Assembly (NCBI GenBank): GCA_049603835.1
Contig: JBMYSZ010000007.1
Location: 62,001 to 126,000, forward strand
DNA from: Mangrovicoccus sp049603835
GTDB lineage: Bacteria; Pseudomonadota; Alphaproteobacteria; Rhodobacterales; Rhodobacteraceae
DNA length: 64,000 bases
Direction of reading: 5' to 3'
Translations under genes and position numbers: made by a program
The notes under the pieces: generated by a model
What the model saw: only the letters and a program-made list of their open reading frames with translations
Told to the model about the DNA's origin: nothing
Databases searched by the model: none
Part shown: piece by piece, positions 25,667 through 34,383 of the stretch
How the letters are laid out: each line of letters starts with the position of its first letter
Numbering within the stretch: the first letter of the stretch is position 1

Positions 25667-26308
25667 ATGCCCACGCGTCGCGGCCTATTAATCATTCTCT
25701 CGTCACCTTCTGGCGCTGGCAAATCTACCCTGGCGGGGCGATTGCGCGCTTGGGATAGCGATATCGGCTTTTCCATTTCCGCCACCACGCGCCCACCGCG
25801 TCCGGGGGAAGAAGATGGGCGGGAATATTATTTCCGAAGCCGCGAGGAGTTCTTGGATATGGTCGATAAGGGCGAGATGCTGGAACATGCCGAGGTGTTC
25901 GGCAATCTCTATGGCTCGCCCAAAGCGCCGGTGATCGACACTTTGGCCTCGGGCCGGGATATGCTGTTCGATATTGATTGGCAGGGCGGCCAACAGGTGC
26001 GCAATTCGGTGCAGGCCGAAGATGTGGTGTCGATTTTCCTATTGCCCCCCTCGATTGCCGAGCTGCATCGGCGGCTGCAAGGTCGCGCCCAGGATGCGGC
26101 GGAAGTGATCGAACGGCGGATGAAGCAAAGCCGAGATGAGATTAGTCATTGGGCAGAATATGATTATGTGCTGGTCAATGAGGATTTAGACGCGAGCGAA
26201 GCGGCTTTGCGGTCAATTGTGACAGCCGAACGCTTGCGTCGGTCGCGCCAGCCGGTTTTGATGGATCGGGTCCGAAGTCTGAATACCGAGTTTGAGGAGC
26301 TTATATGA
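25667..26308 (+). CDS. gmk: Guanylate kinase
   Basis: Phosphorylates GMP to GDP. 213 residues, normal. P-loop SSPSGAGKST (about residues 11-20), GMP-binding region STATTRPPRPGEEDGREYYF-type sequence, LID segment (KQSRDEISHWAEYDYVL) and conserved LFDIDWQGGQQV are present. It lies 6 nt after yicC, with GGAG in the intervening region, and overlaps the next gene by 4 nt (ATGA). Confidence 0.97.
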   Translation: MPTRRGLLIILSSPSGAGKSTLAGRLRAWDSDIGFSISATTRPPRPGEEDGREYYFRSREEFLDMVDKGEMLEHAEVFGNLYGSPKAPVIDTLASGRDMLFDIDWQGGQQVRNSVQAEDVVSIFLLPPSIAELHRRLQGRAQDAAEVIERRMKQSRDEISHWAEYDYVLVNEDLDASEAALRSIVTAERLRRSRQPVLMDRVRSLNTEFEELI

Positions 26309-26832
26309 CCCTTTACGCTTTCGAAGGTCGCCAACCGCAGCTGCCGGAAACTGGCGATTACTGGATTGCCGAGGACGCGAATGTCATTGGGTCAGTTGTG
26401 GTAAAAGACGGGGCGTCGATCTGGTTTGGCTGCACTCTACGCGGCGACAATGAGCCCATAACCATAGGCGAAGGCAGCAATGTGCAGGAAAATTGCGTCA
26501 TGCATACGGATATGGGTTATCCGCTAAGCATCGGCAAAAACTGCACAATTGGGCATAAGGCTATGTTGCATGGTTGCGTCATTGGCGATCAGTCTTTGAT
26601 CGGAATGGGGGCGACTATTCTAAATGGTGCCAAAATTGGTAATAATTGTCTGATAGGCGCAGGGGCATTGATAACCGAAGGTAAGGAAATCCCCGATGGA
26701 AGCTTGGTCATGGGCAGCCCTGGTAAGGTCGTCCGACAGCTGAACGAAGCCCAGATCGACGGATTGCTGAAATCCGCACTTGGCTATCAAGACAAAATGC
26801 GCCGCTTCCGTCACGGGTTAGAAGCTATCTAA
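26305..26832 (+). CDS. Gamma-class carbonic anhydrase-like protein
   Basis: 175 residues forming a left-handed beta-helix of hexapeptide repeats. The three zinc-ligand histidines of the family are visible in order: MHTDMGYPL, then IGHKAMLHGCVIGD. Similar proteins (YrdA, PaaY, CaiE types) hydrate CO2 or are of uncertain activity. Overlaps gmk by 4 nt and metC by 1 nt (TAATG), so it is part of this operon. Confidence 0.93.
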   Translation: MTLYAFEGRQPQLPETGDYWIAEDANVIGSVVVKDGASIWFGCTLRGDNEPITIGEGSNVQENCVMHTDMGYPLSIGKNCTIGHKAMLHGCVIGDQSLIGMGATILNGAKIGNNCLIGAGALITEGKEIPDGSLVMGSPGKVVRQLNEAQIDGLLKSALGYQDKMRRFRHGLEAI

Positions 26833-28010
26833 TGAGTAATGAAATTCCTTTGTCGACCTTGATCCGTCGCACGCCTTGGCCCGACGGGGCCCATGCGGCG
26901 ATGGGCACGCCTTTGCAGCCTTCTGTGGTCTATACTTCCGCCGATCCCGACGCATTGGACGCGCAATATTTGCGTGGCCATGGCTATACTTACGCCCGTG
27001 AAGGTCATCCAAACGCCTCCGTATTGGCGCAAAAACTGGATCTGTTAGAAGGCGGCAAGGGCGGTTTGGTGCTGGGCTCCGGGATGGCTGCGGCCACGGC
27101 AATCTTATGCGGATTGCTGAATTCGGGCGAGCATGTGCTGGGCGGCGATCAGCTTTATGGTCGAACTTTGCGGTTGATGAGCCAAGATTTGCCCCGTTGG
27201 GGGATTGAGACCAGCTTTGCCGATCCGACAAATATCGCCGCGATGGAAGCGGCGATGCAGCCCAATACAAAGATGATTATTGTCGAGGTGGTGGCAAACC
27301 CAACCCTGCGAATTGCTGATATCAACGGCATCGCGGCTTTGGCAAAAGCGCGTAACGCTTTGCTCGTGATCGATAATACCTTCACCACCCCGGCTGCGCT
27401 GCGCGGTTTCGATTTGGGGGCGGATATTGTGTTTCATTCGGTCACCAAATTGCTGTCGGGGCATTCGGATGCGACTTTGGGCTATGCGGTGGCGCGCGAT
27501 CCGGAATTGCAGCATAAAATTCGCGACATGGCCGTGACGATGGGTCTTACGCCCAGCCCGTTTGATTGCTGGTTGGCAGAGCGAGGGCTATTCACCTTTG
27601 ATCTGCGATATGAACGCGCCAGTGCCAATGCGGCCATGCTCGCGGAAGAGCTGAGCAGCCATGAAATGGTCAAGCAGGTGATTTATCCGGGACGCAGCGA
27701 TCACCCAGATGCCGCGCGCGCGACGGAGCTTTTGGGCGGTGCTTTCGGCAATATGCTGAGTTTTGAACTGCAAGGCGGTCGGGATGCTGCGAATAGATTT
27801 GTCCATGCGGCTCAGGATCTGCCATTCGCGCCGACTTTGGGCGATGTGGCGACGACCTTATCCCATCCGGCCTCTTCCTCACATCGAGGCTTGTCGTCGG
27901 AAGCGCGCCTCGCTTTGGGCATTACCGAAGGGTTTTTCCGCCTATCAGTGGGGATAGAGCCGCCAGAATATCTAAAATCGGTGGTTCAGTCGGCTTTGAA
28001 GCGGTGTTAA
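26832..28010 (+). CDS. metC: Cystathionine beta-lyase / Cys-Met metabolism PLP enzyme
   Basis: 392 residues of the Cys/Met metabolism PLP family. Key elements: YAREGHPNASVLAQKLDLLEGG, GLVLGSGMAAATAI, VVANPTLRIADI, IDNTFTTPA and the PLP lysine in HSVTKLLSGHSDATLG. The C-terminal end SSEARLALGITEGFFRLSVGIE is typical. Such enzymes split cystathionine or other gamma/beta-substituted amino acids; beta-lyase is the most likely but a gamma-synthase/lyase is not excluded. Last gene of the yicC run. Confidence 0.88.
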   Translation: MSNEIPLSTLIRRTPWPDGAHAAMGTPLQPSVVYTSADPDALDAQYLRGHGYTYAREGHPNASVLAQKLDLLEGGKGGLVLGSGMAAATAILCGLLNSGEHVLGGDQLYGRTLRLMSQDLPRWGIETSFADPTNIAAMEAAMQPNTKMIIVEVVANPTLRIADINGIAALAKARNALLVIDNTFTTPAALRGFDLGADIVFHSVTKLLSGHSDATLGYAVARDPELQHKIRDMAVTMGLTPSPFDCWLAERGLFTFDLRYERASANAAMLAEELSSHEMVKQVIYPGRSDHPDAARATELLGGAFGNMLSFELQGGRDAANRFVHAAQDLPFAPTLGDVATTLSHPASSSHRGLSSEARLALGITEGFFRLSVGIEPPEYLKSVVQSALKRC

Positions 28011-28014
28011 CCTT

Positions 28015-28434
28015 TTAGCTGACAGTATCGACTGGCAAGGCTGGCTCTTCATCGATGAGCAGGAGCTCTATCGTCAGTTCGGGATACATCAAGCGCAATT
28101 CAGTGCTCACAAGATCCGGCATGGGCAGGGGGCGGGACAGAATTCGCAAGACACCCCGATATTGCGCCTCAATTAATTGACGCGCCACATCTGTGCAGTC
28201 GAAGCGGCGATTGACCAGAGAGGCCACAACAATATCGGGCTTCACATCATCGATAAAGCCCTGGTCAATGTCACGCAGCATGGCAAAAACGATCTCCTCG
28301 TCTTGACCATTATCCGAACTGTCAAAGGTGATTGCAGGTTTGTCGCCGATCGCAAGTATAACCGGCCTTTCGCATTTTGCTGAGGCGGGTTTTTGCTGGA
28401 CTTGCAGCAAGTTATATCTTGGTAGAGCAGTCAT
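28015..28434 (-). CDS. Small degenerate receiver-like protein next to phoR
   Basis: 139 residues from ATG 28434; the frame is open 16 codons further but starts with TTG and has no ribosome site. The alternating pattern RPVILAIGD / IDDVKPDIVVASLVNRRFD / GVLRILSRPLP looks like the beta-alpha frame of a response-regulator receiver, with the acidic pair and phosphate-accepting Asp not preserved. No output domain. It ends 4 nt from the convergent metC and is divergent from phoR. A role as a non-phosphorylated adaptor is possible but unproven. Confidence 0.6.
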   Translation of the reverse strand: MTALPRYNLLQVQQKPASAKCERPVILAIGDKPAITFDSSDNGQDEEIVFAMLRDIDQGFIDDVKPDIVVASLVNRRFDCTDVARQLIEAQYRGVLRILSRPLPMPDLVSTELRLMYPELTIELLLIDEEPALPVDTVS

Positions 28435-28553
28435 TATCAGTGAACGGCTTTCGCTAAGACATGATTTCTCAAGTATTAACAATAAATACTAAACTAATAT
28501 TTTTGCAAGAGCGTCATTTTACTTTTGCTAGCTAAAATTATAGCCGTAATCTC

Positions 28554-28579
28554 GTCAATTGTCATTCTGAAAAATTGAC
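28554..28579. repeat. Inverted repeat in the phoR upstream region
   Basis: GTCAATT (28554-28560) and AATTGAC (28573-28579), 7 bp each with 12 nt between, 24 nt before the phoR start in an AT-rich 120-nt intergenic stretch. The TGTCA words resemble Pho half-sites but lack the 11-bp spacing. It may be a regulator site. Confidence 0.35.
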
Positions 28580-28602
28580 ACTTCAAAGAGAGTGCGTGAC
28601 TA

Positions 28603-29643
28603 ATGGATTATGACACTGCGGAAGCGTTGCTTGGCGGCCTGCCGATGCCGATTGTTTATATTGGCGCAGATGAGCGGATAAAACTATTTAACAAGCTCGC
28701 TCAGGAATTATTTGGCCAGGACAATACCAAACGTCATGTGGTGACTGTCATTCGCCAACCTACTGTTTTAGATGCTATTAATCACACACTCACCAAGAAC
28801 GAAGTGGTGGAAGCGCGCTTCATGTCCCGTGATCACGCCCAGGAAACTTTGTACCGTGTGCGATGTGTGCCTTTGGATCTGGGCGAGGGATTAGGCGTCT
28901 TGGCCAGTTTTTACGATATCACTTCGATGGAAACCGCAGGGCAAATGCGCCGGGATTTCGTGGCCAATGTAAGCCATGAACTTCGCACGCCTCTTACGGC
29001 TATTTTAGGATTCATAGAAACTTTGCGCGGACCCGCGCGGGATGATCGCGAAGCGAGTGAGCGCTTTTTGGAAACAATGGCCCGAGAGGCGGAGCGCATG
29101 AATCGCCTAGTCAATGATTTGCTGTCTCTGAGCCGTTTGGAAAGCGAAGAGCGCATGCGCCCGACGGAGAAGATCGATATTGCGGAGTGTTTAGAAACGG
29201 TTATCCGCTCTATCACGCCTTTGGCCAATGCCGCGAATGTCGAGCTGCGCATGGCCCCGCCAGAGCAGTGCTGCTTGCTTCCCGGTGATGCGGATCAGCT
29301 GTCTCAGGTTTTCACCAATCTGGCCGAGAATGCGATTAAATATGGCGGCGATGGGGGGCTGGTCGAAATTTCCTGTCGTTTCTTACAGCGGGATCCGATT
29401 CTTCGGCGCAATGCGGTTCAAATTGATGTCAAAGATCACGGTGTGGGATTCGATCAAATGCATGCACATCGGTTAACAGAACGCTTCTATCGGGTGGATA
29501 ATCACCGTTCTCGCAGCTTAGGGGGGACTGGTCTTGGGCTTGCTATCGTAAAACACATCGTTCAGCGCCATCGCGGGCGATTAAATATTAAGAGCGAGCC
29601 GGGGCAGGGATCTTGTTTTTCTGTAATATTACCAGATAGTTAA
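28603..29643 (+). CDS. phoR: Phosphate regulon sensor histidine kinase PhoR, soluble form
   Basis: 346 residues. A PAS domain (AEALLGGLPMPIVYIGADERIKLFN) leads straight into HisKA with VSHELRTPLTAILGF (phospho-His 125) and an HATPase domain with GGTGLGLAIV. There is no N-terminal membrane span, unlike E. coli PhoR, so the kinase is cytoplasmic and must sense Pi status through PstSCAB-PhoU. It heads the cluster phoR-pstS-pstC-pstA-pstB-phoU-phoB. Its partner PhoB lies at the other end, 5.5 kb away. Confidence 0.93.
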   Translation: MDYDTAEALLGGLPMPIVYIGADERIKLFNKLAQELFGQDNTKRHVVTVIRQPTVLDAINHTLTKNEVVEARFMSRDHAQETLYRVRCVPLDLGEGLGVLASFYDITSMETAGQMRRDFVANVSHELRTPLTAILGFIETLRGPARDDREASERFLETMAREAERMNRLVNDLLSLSRLESEERMRPTEKIDIAECLETVIRSITPLANAANVELRMAPPEQCCLLPGDADQLSQVFTNLAENAIKYGGDGGLVEISCRFLQRDPILRRNAVQIDVKDHGVGFDQMHAHRLTERFYRVDNHRSRSLGGTGLGLAIVKHIVQRHRGRLNIKSEPGQGSCFSVILPDS

Positions 29644-29672
29644 TACATTCCAATATCGACAAATTTCATAAT

Positions 29673-29713
29673 CTGTCACACTGTCATAAAACTGTTACGC
29701 AACTGTCACAAAA
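29673..29713 (+). promoter_or_regulatory. Pho boxes upstream of pstS
   Basis: CTGTCA at 29681, CTGTTA at 29692 and CTGTCA at 29703 are exactly 11 bp apart, each followed by an A-rich 5-mer, matching tandem PhoB half-sites (CTGTCATNNNN). A further CTGTCA at 29673 is 8 bp before the first. The triple array lets two PhoB dimers bind in register. The target is pstS, whose start is at 29793. Confidence 0.88.
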
Positions 29714-29792
29714 GGATCTTGTGGGGCCTTTAACAGGCCGCCAGGCTGCACATGTTTGAGCGGCCTCGAAAAGTATCTACTGGAGCACCCAC

Positions 29793-30830
29793 ATGAAATT
29801 CGTGAAACTGAGCGCCTCCGCTCTGGCCATCGCGGCCGTATCCGCTTCTGCTGCCGCAGCCCGTGACGTTGTTCAGGTCGCCGGTTCTTCCACTGTTCTG
29901 CCTTACGCTTCTATCGTTGCAGAAGCTTTCGGCGAAAACTTCGACTTCCCGACCCCGGTTGTCCAGTCCGGCGGTTCTTCTGCTGGTCTGAAGCAGTTCT
30001 GTGAAGGCGTTGGCGAAAACACCATCGATGTTGCAAACGCTTCTCGTAAAATCAAAGACAAAGAAATCAAAGCTTGTGCCGAAGCTGGTGTCACCGACAT
30101 CATCGAAGTTCGCATCGGCTATGATGGCATCGTTTTTGCAAATGAAGTTGACGACGCGAAATTCGCTTTCACCCCGGCTGACTGGTATAAAGCAATGGCA
30201 GCTGAGCTGGTTGTAGACGGCGCGCTGGTTGCAAACCCGAACACCTCCTGGAACGAAGTTAACGCTGACTTCGACGATGTAGCGATCAAAGCATTCATCC
30301 CGGGCACCAAGCACGGTACTCGTGAAGTTTTCGAAGAAAAAGTGATCCTGGCGGGTTGTGAAGAGTCCGGCGCTGCCGAAGCTCTGGCTGCTCTGGGCCT
30401 GGACGAAGACACTGTCGAAGAAAAATGCATGAGCATCCGCACCGACGGTCTGTCCATCGATATCGACGGCGACTACACCGAAACCCTCACCTCCATCGAA
30501 GGTGAAGAAGGTGCATTCGGCGTATTTGGTCTGGCGTTCTACGAGAACAATACAAACCTGATCAAAGTTTCCACCATGGGCGGCGTTATGCCTTCGACCG
30601 AGTCCATCGCTTCTGGCGAATACCCTGTGTCCCGTCCGCTGTTCTTCTATGTGAAGAAAGCACATATCGGCACCATCCCGGGCCTGAAAGAATACGCAGA
30701 GTTCTTCGTATCTGACGTTGTTGCAGGTCCTGCAGGTCCGCTGGCCGCATATGGTCTGGTTGCCGACCCTGAGCTGTCCAAGACCCAAGCAGCAGTAGCA
30801 GCCGAAGAAACCATGGGTTCTGGCTCCTAA
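29793..30830 (+). CDS. pstS: Periplasmic phosphate-binding protein PstS
   Basis: 345 residues with a signal peptide (cleavage near AAA-RDV). The phosphate-site loops are visible: VAGSSTVLPYA, QSGGSSAGLKQFC, and the anion-binding segment GTKHGTREVFEEK. It belongs to the larger PstS family found in marine and soil alphaproteobacteria rather than the E. coli type. Codon use (mostly CTG, GGT, CGT, GAA, TTC) is markedly more biased than its neighbours, consistent with high expression. Tandem Pho boxes precede it and a terminator follows. Confidence 0.94.
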   Translation: MKFVKLSASALAIAAVSASAAAARDVVQVAGSSTVLPYASIVAEAFGENFDFPTPVVQSGGSSAGLKQFCEGVGENTIDVANASRKIKDKEIKACAEAGVTDIIEVRIGYDGIVFANEVDDAKFAFTPADWYKAMAAELVVDGALVANPNTSWNEVNADFDDVAIKAFIPGTKHGTREVFEEKVILAGCEESGAAEALAALGLDEDTVEEKCMSIRTDGLSIDIDGDYTETLTSIEGEEGAFGVFGLAFYENNTNLIKVSTMGGVMPSTESIASGEYPVSRPLFFYVKKAHIGTIPGLKEYAEFFVSDVVAGPAGPLAAYGLVADPELSKTQAAVAAEETMGSGS

Positions 30831-30846
30831 TCGCTTGCAAGTTTAA

Positions 30847-30880
30847 GGTGGTCCCCATAAATGGGGCCGCCTTTTCTTTT
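30847..30880 (+). terminator. Terminator between pstS and pstC
   Basis: GGTGGTCCC (30847-30855) pairs, with two G-T pairs, with GGGGCCGCC (30863-30871), then CTTTTCTTTT. It probably lets only part of the transcripts continue into pstCAB-phoUB, giving excess binding protein. Confidence 0.8.
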
Positions 30881-30900
30881 GCTCAACGACCGGTGGGGAC

Positions 30901-32103
30901 ATGCCTCTTCTTTATCTAGTGTTAGTGCTGATCGTGGTTGCCGCGATTGGATATTTCCTTGGTCGCCAAAAAGCGGCTGCGGCGTCCGAAGGCAATTTGT
31001 CGACGCTGCATTCCTTGATGTCCTTCCACGGGTGGAGCGTCGCGCTGGCGACTTTCCTTGCGGGGATTGTTACCCTCGTTATCTGGCTGTTGATCGATAG
31101 TTATCTCGGTATTGATGGCTCTAATATTATCGGCACCATTCTGGGCCTCGCTGCTGCTGCGGTCGCCTTTTTCATGAGCCACCGGGCGATTGACCGCGAT
31201 TACCGCGCGCGCAATTCGACCGAGCGCATGGTCATGGGCATTTTGATTGCGGCGTCTTCCATCGCGATCCTGACCACTTTGGGCATTGTCTTGTCCATGC
31301 TCTATGAGACTGGTCACTTCTTCTCCCAATATTCTTGGACACATTTCTTCTTTGGCACGGAATGGACGCCGCGCTTTAAGGGCAATTCCGAGCTGGGCAT
31401 GCTGCCGCTTTTGTGGGGTACGCTTTATGTTAGCTTCATCGCGCTGACCGTGTCGGTTCCGATTGGTCTATTCGCGGCGGTGTATCTGTCGGAATATGCC
31501 AGCCCCGGCGTGCGCGCGGTGGCAAAGCCGATGATCGAGATCTTGGCTGGTATCCCAACCATTGTTTACGGTCTATTTGCGCTGATCACGGTTGGTCCTT
31601 TGCTGCGGGATTATTTCGCGGGCCCTATGGGCATTGGCGATAGTACCCGCTCGGTGATGACAGCGGGTTTGGTCATGGGCATCATGCTGATCCCTTTCGT
31701 TTCGTCGCTTTCCGATGACATTATCAATGCGGTGCCCCAAGCGATGCGGGATGGCTCTTATGGTCTGGGCGCGACTAAGTCTGAAACCATCAAACAGGTT
31801 ATCATCCCAGCCGCGCTTCCCGGTATCGTCGGCGCGATCCTTTTGGCGGCCTCGCGCGCCATTGGGGAAACCATGATTGTGGTTTTGGGGGCCGGGGCTG
31901 CGGCGCAGCTGTCGCTCAATCCCTTTGAGGCGATGACAACTGTGACGGTAAAAATCGTGTCCCAGCTCACCGGCGACACGGATTTCGCCGCGCCGGAAAC
32001 GCTAGTGGCCTTTGCCCTTGGCATCACCCTCTTTGTCCTGACGCTGGGTCTAAACGTTCTGGCCCTATACATCGTCCGTAAGTATCGGGAGCAGTACGAA
32101 TAA
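30901..32103 (+). CDS. pstC: Phosphate ABC transporter permease PstC
   Basis: 400 residues, polytopic. The permease coupling motif is in SYGLGATKSETIKQVIIPAALPGIVGAILLAASRAIGETMIV. It is longer than E. coli PstC because of an N-terminal extension with two to three additional spans. It forms the channel with PstA. Stop and next start overlap by one base (TAATG). Confidence 0.95.
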   Translation: MPLLYLVLVLIVVAAIGYFLGRQKAAAASEGNLSTLHSLMSFHGWSVALATFLAGIVTLVIWLLIDSYLGIDGSNIIGTILGLAAAAVAFFMSHRAIDRDYRARNSTERMVMGILIAASSIAILTTLGIVLSMLYETGHFFSQYSWTHFFFGTEWTPRFKGNSELGMLPLLWGTLYVSFIALTVSVPIGLFAAVYLSEYASPGVRAVAKPMIEILAGIPTIVYGLFALITVGPLLRDYFAGPMGIGDSTRSVMTAGLVMGIMLIPFVSSLSDDIINAVPQAMRDGSYGLGATKSETIKQVIIPAALPGIVGAILLAASRAIGETMIVVLGAGAAAQLSLNPFEAMTTVTVKIVSQLTGDTDFAAPETLVAFALGITLFVLTLGLNVLALYIVRKYREQYE

Positions 32104-33443
32104 TGTCGGATATTTCCATGTCTCCGGATGCAGCTCCGACCCGGTCGTCGCTGTACACGCTGAGTGAACGGACCAAAAAGCGCAATGCTGCGGAATCTCG
32201 CTTCAAAATCTACGGGATGGCGGCAGTTGCCACTGGTGTGATTGCGCTGATCTGTTTGCTGATCTCGATCTTGTCCACCGGTCTGCCAGCCTTTCAGCAG
32301 ACCTATATCAAAGCCGATATCTATCTGGATCCCGCGATCCTTGATCCCAAGGGTAATCGGGATCCCGAGGATATTTCTAAGGTCCTGACCTTCTCTTATA
32401 ACCCGATCATTGCTAGCTCGCTTAATGGTTTGGCTGAAGAACTTCAGGCAGGTCCCGCGCCAGATCTGACCCCGAAACTTCTAGCGGCAATGGTGTCCTC
32501 GGCGGCGAAGGGTGATTTGCGGGCCTATGTGATCAAGAACCCGGATCAAATCGGCGAAACCGTCGAGTTCGATTTCTTGGCCAATGCCCGGATCGACCAA
32601 TATATGAAGGGCAAAGTAACCCGTGAAACCGCGGCGCTGGACAGCAAAGTTGACGTGGCTCAGCTGAATGCAGCCGATGCCATGAAAGACATGGGGACAT
32701 TGTCAAAACGCTTTAACCTGGCCTTCTTGACTGGCCCGGATGCATCGGAAAACCGGCCCGAAGCGGCGGGTCTTGGCGTGGCGCTGATTGGGTCGGCTTA
32801 TATGATGCTGGTGGTACTGTGTCTTGCCGTGCCGATCGGTGTTGCAGCCTCGATCTATCTGGAAGAATTCGCGAAAAAGAACTTCTGGACCGATGTGATC
32901 GAAGTCAATATCTCGAACCTGGCCGCGGTGCCCTCCATCGTCTTCGGTATCCTCGGCCTGTCGGTCTTTATCAATTTCATGCATTTGCCGACCTCCTCGG
33001 CGCTTGTGGGTGGTTTGGTTCTGACCCTGATGACCTTGCCGACGATCATCATCGCAACCCGCGCTTCGCTGAAATCCATCCCGCCATCTATACGTGATGC
33101 GGCTTTGGGTGTCGGTGCCTCGCGCATGCAGGCGGTATTCCACCATGTTCTGCCGCTGGCGATGCCGGGGATTTTGACCGGAACCATCATCGGTCTGGCG
33201 CAAGCCTTGGGCGAAACTGCGCCATTGCTGCTCATTGGCATGGTTGCATTTGTGCGCGAATATCCGGGATCAATCATGGACCCGGCGGTAGGTCTGCCCG
33301 TGCAGGTTTACAACTTCACCAATCGGTCTGACCCAGCCTTTGTTGAACGAGCCTCAGGCGCGATCATTGTATTGCTGTTGTTCCTGGTCGTTATGAACTT
33401 GGTTGCAATCATTTTGCGCCGCCGCTTCGAGCGTCGCTGGTAG
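32103..33443 (+). CDS. pstA: Phosphate ABC transporter permease PstA with long N-terminal periplasmic region
   Basis: 446 residues compared with about 300 in E. coli PstA. After the first membrane span (about 36-58) comes a region of roughly 160 residues that is hydrophilic and probably periplasmic (from YIKADIYLDPAILDP to FLTGPDASENRPEAA). The usual permease core then starts, with LGVGASRMQAVFHHVLPLAMPGILTGTIIGLAQALGETAPLL. The extension is typical of the alphaproteobacterial form (DUF3333-type). Its job is unknown. Confidence 0.93.
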   Translation: MSDISMSPDAAPTRSSLYTLSERTKKRNAAESRFKIYGMAAVATGVIALICLLISILSTGLPAFQQTYIKADIYLDPAILDPKGNRDPEDISKVLTFSYNPIIASSLNGLAEELQAGPAPDLTPKLLAAMVSSAAKGDLRAYVIKNPDQIGETVEFDFLANARIDQYMKGKVTRETAALDSKVDVAQLNAADAMKDMGTLSKRFNLAFLTGPDASENRPEAAGLGVALIGSAYMMLVVLCLAVPIGVAASIYLEEFAKKNFWTDVIEVNISNLAAVPSIVFGILGLSVFINFMHLPTSSALVGGLVLTLMTLPTIIIATRASLKSIPPSIRDAALGVGASRMQAVFHHVLPLAMPGILTGTIIGLAQALGETAPLLLIGMVAFVREYPGSIMDPAVGLPVQVYNFTNRSDPAFVERASGAIIVLLLFLVVMNLVAIILRRRFERRW

Positions 33444-33458
33444 TAAGGAGAATTCCAA

Positions 33459-34256
33459 ATGGATGATCTACGTATCGTGGAGCGGGCAGTGGACCAAAAA
33501 GAGCTAAAGATCAAAGCCAATAAAGTGCAGGTCTATTATGGCGACACCCATGCCATCAAAGATGTGGATGTCGCGATCGAAGACAAAACCGTGACTGCAT
33601 TTATCGGCCCGTCGGGCTGTGGTAAGTCAACTTTCCTGCGCTGCTTGAACCGGATGAATGACACGATTGATGTCTGCCGTGTTGAAGGCTCGATCAAGCT
33701 GGATGACGAAGACATTTACGACAAGAAAGTCGATCCGGTGCAGCTGCGCGCCAAAGTGGGCATGGTGTTCCAAAAACCGAACCCTTTCCCAAAATCGATC
33801 TATGACAATGTCGCTTATGGTCCTCGGATCCATGGCTTGGCAAATAACAAGGCAGAGCTGGACGAAATCGTTGAGAAATCCTTGCGCCGCGGTGCAATCT
33901 GGGATGAGGTCAAAGATCGCCTGGATGCGCCGGGCACCGGGCTTTCCGGTGGTCAGCAGCAGCGTTTGTGCATCGCTCGCGCCGTTGCAACAGAGCCCGA
34001 GGTCCTGCTGATGGATGAGCCTTGTTCTGCGCTTGACCCAATCGCGACCGCTCAGGTGGAGGAGCTGATCGATGAGTTGCGGGCAAATTATTCGGTGGTA
34101 ATCGTGACCCACTCCATGCAGCAAGCCGCGCGTGTGTCGCAGAAAACCGCGTTCTTCCATTTGGGGCATCTGGTGGAGTTTGGCGAAACCGGCCAGATCT
34201 TTACCAATCCGGTGGACAGCCGCACTGAAAGCTACATCACTGGCCGTATCGGCTAA
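33459..34256 (+). CDS. pstB: Phosphate ABC transporter ATP-binding protein PstB
   Basis: 265 residues. Walker A GPSGCGKST, PstB-type GMVFQKPNPFPKSIYDNVAYG, signature LSGGQQQRLCIARA, Walker B VLLMDEPCSALDPIAT and the His switch VVIVTHSM are intact. ATG 33459 follows AAGGAGA. A hairpin CCCGGCG/CGCCGGG (34272-34296) lies in the 127-nt gap before phoU; it has no T-run. Confidence 0.97.
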   Translation: MDDLRIVERAVDQKELKIKANKVQVYYGDTHAIKDVDVAIEDKTVTAFIGPSGCGKSTFLRCLNRMNDTIDVCRVEGSIKLDDEDIYDKKVDPVQLRAKVGMVFQKPNPFPKSIYDNVAYGPRIHGLANNKAELDEIVEKSLRRGAIWDEVKDRLDAPGTGLSGGQQQRLCIARAVATEPEVLLMDEPCSALDPIATAQVEELIDELRANYSVVIVTHSMQQAARVSQKTAFFHLGHLVEFGETGQIFTNPVDSRTESYITGRIG

Positions 34257-34383
34257 GTATTAGGCGCTTTCCCCGGCGGGAAATGTGTTCGCCGGGATGC
34301 AATCCCCGAATACCTGGCTATGTGTCCCTCTCCACTTCTAGATAAGTTTTGAAAAATGAACCGTGTGAGAAGAAAATCATAAA

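Noticed and set aside
29730..30788. 352-residue open frame opposite pstS
   Set aside because: Shadow caused by the strong codon bias of pstS; no family features.
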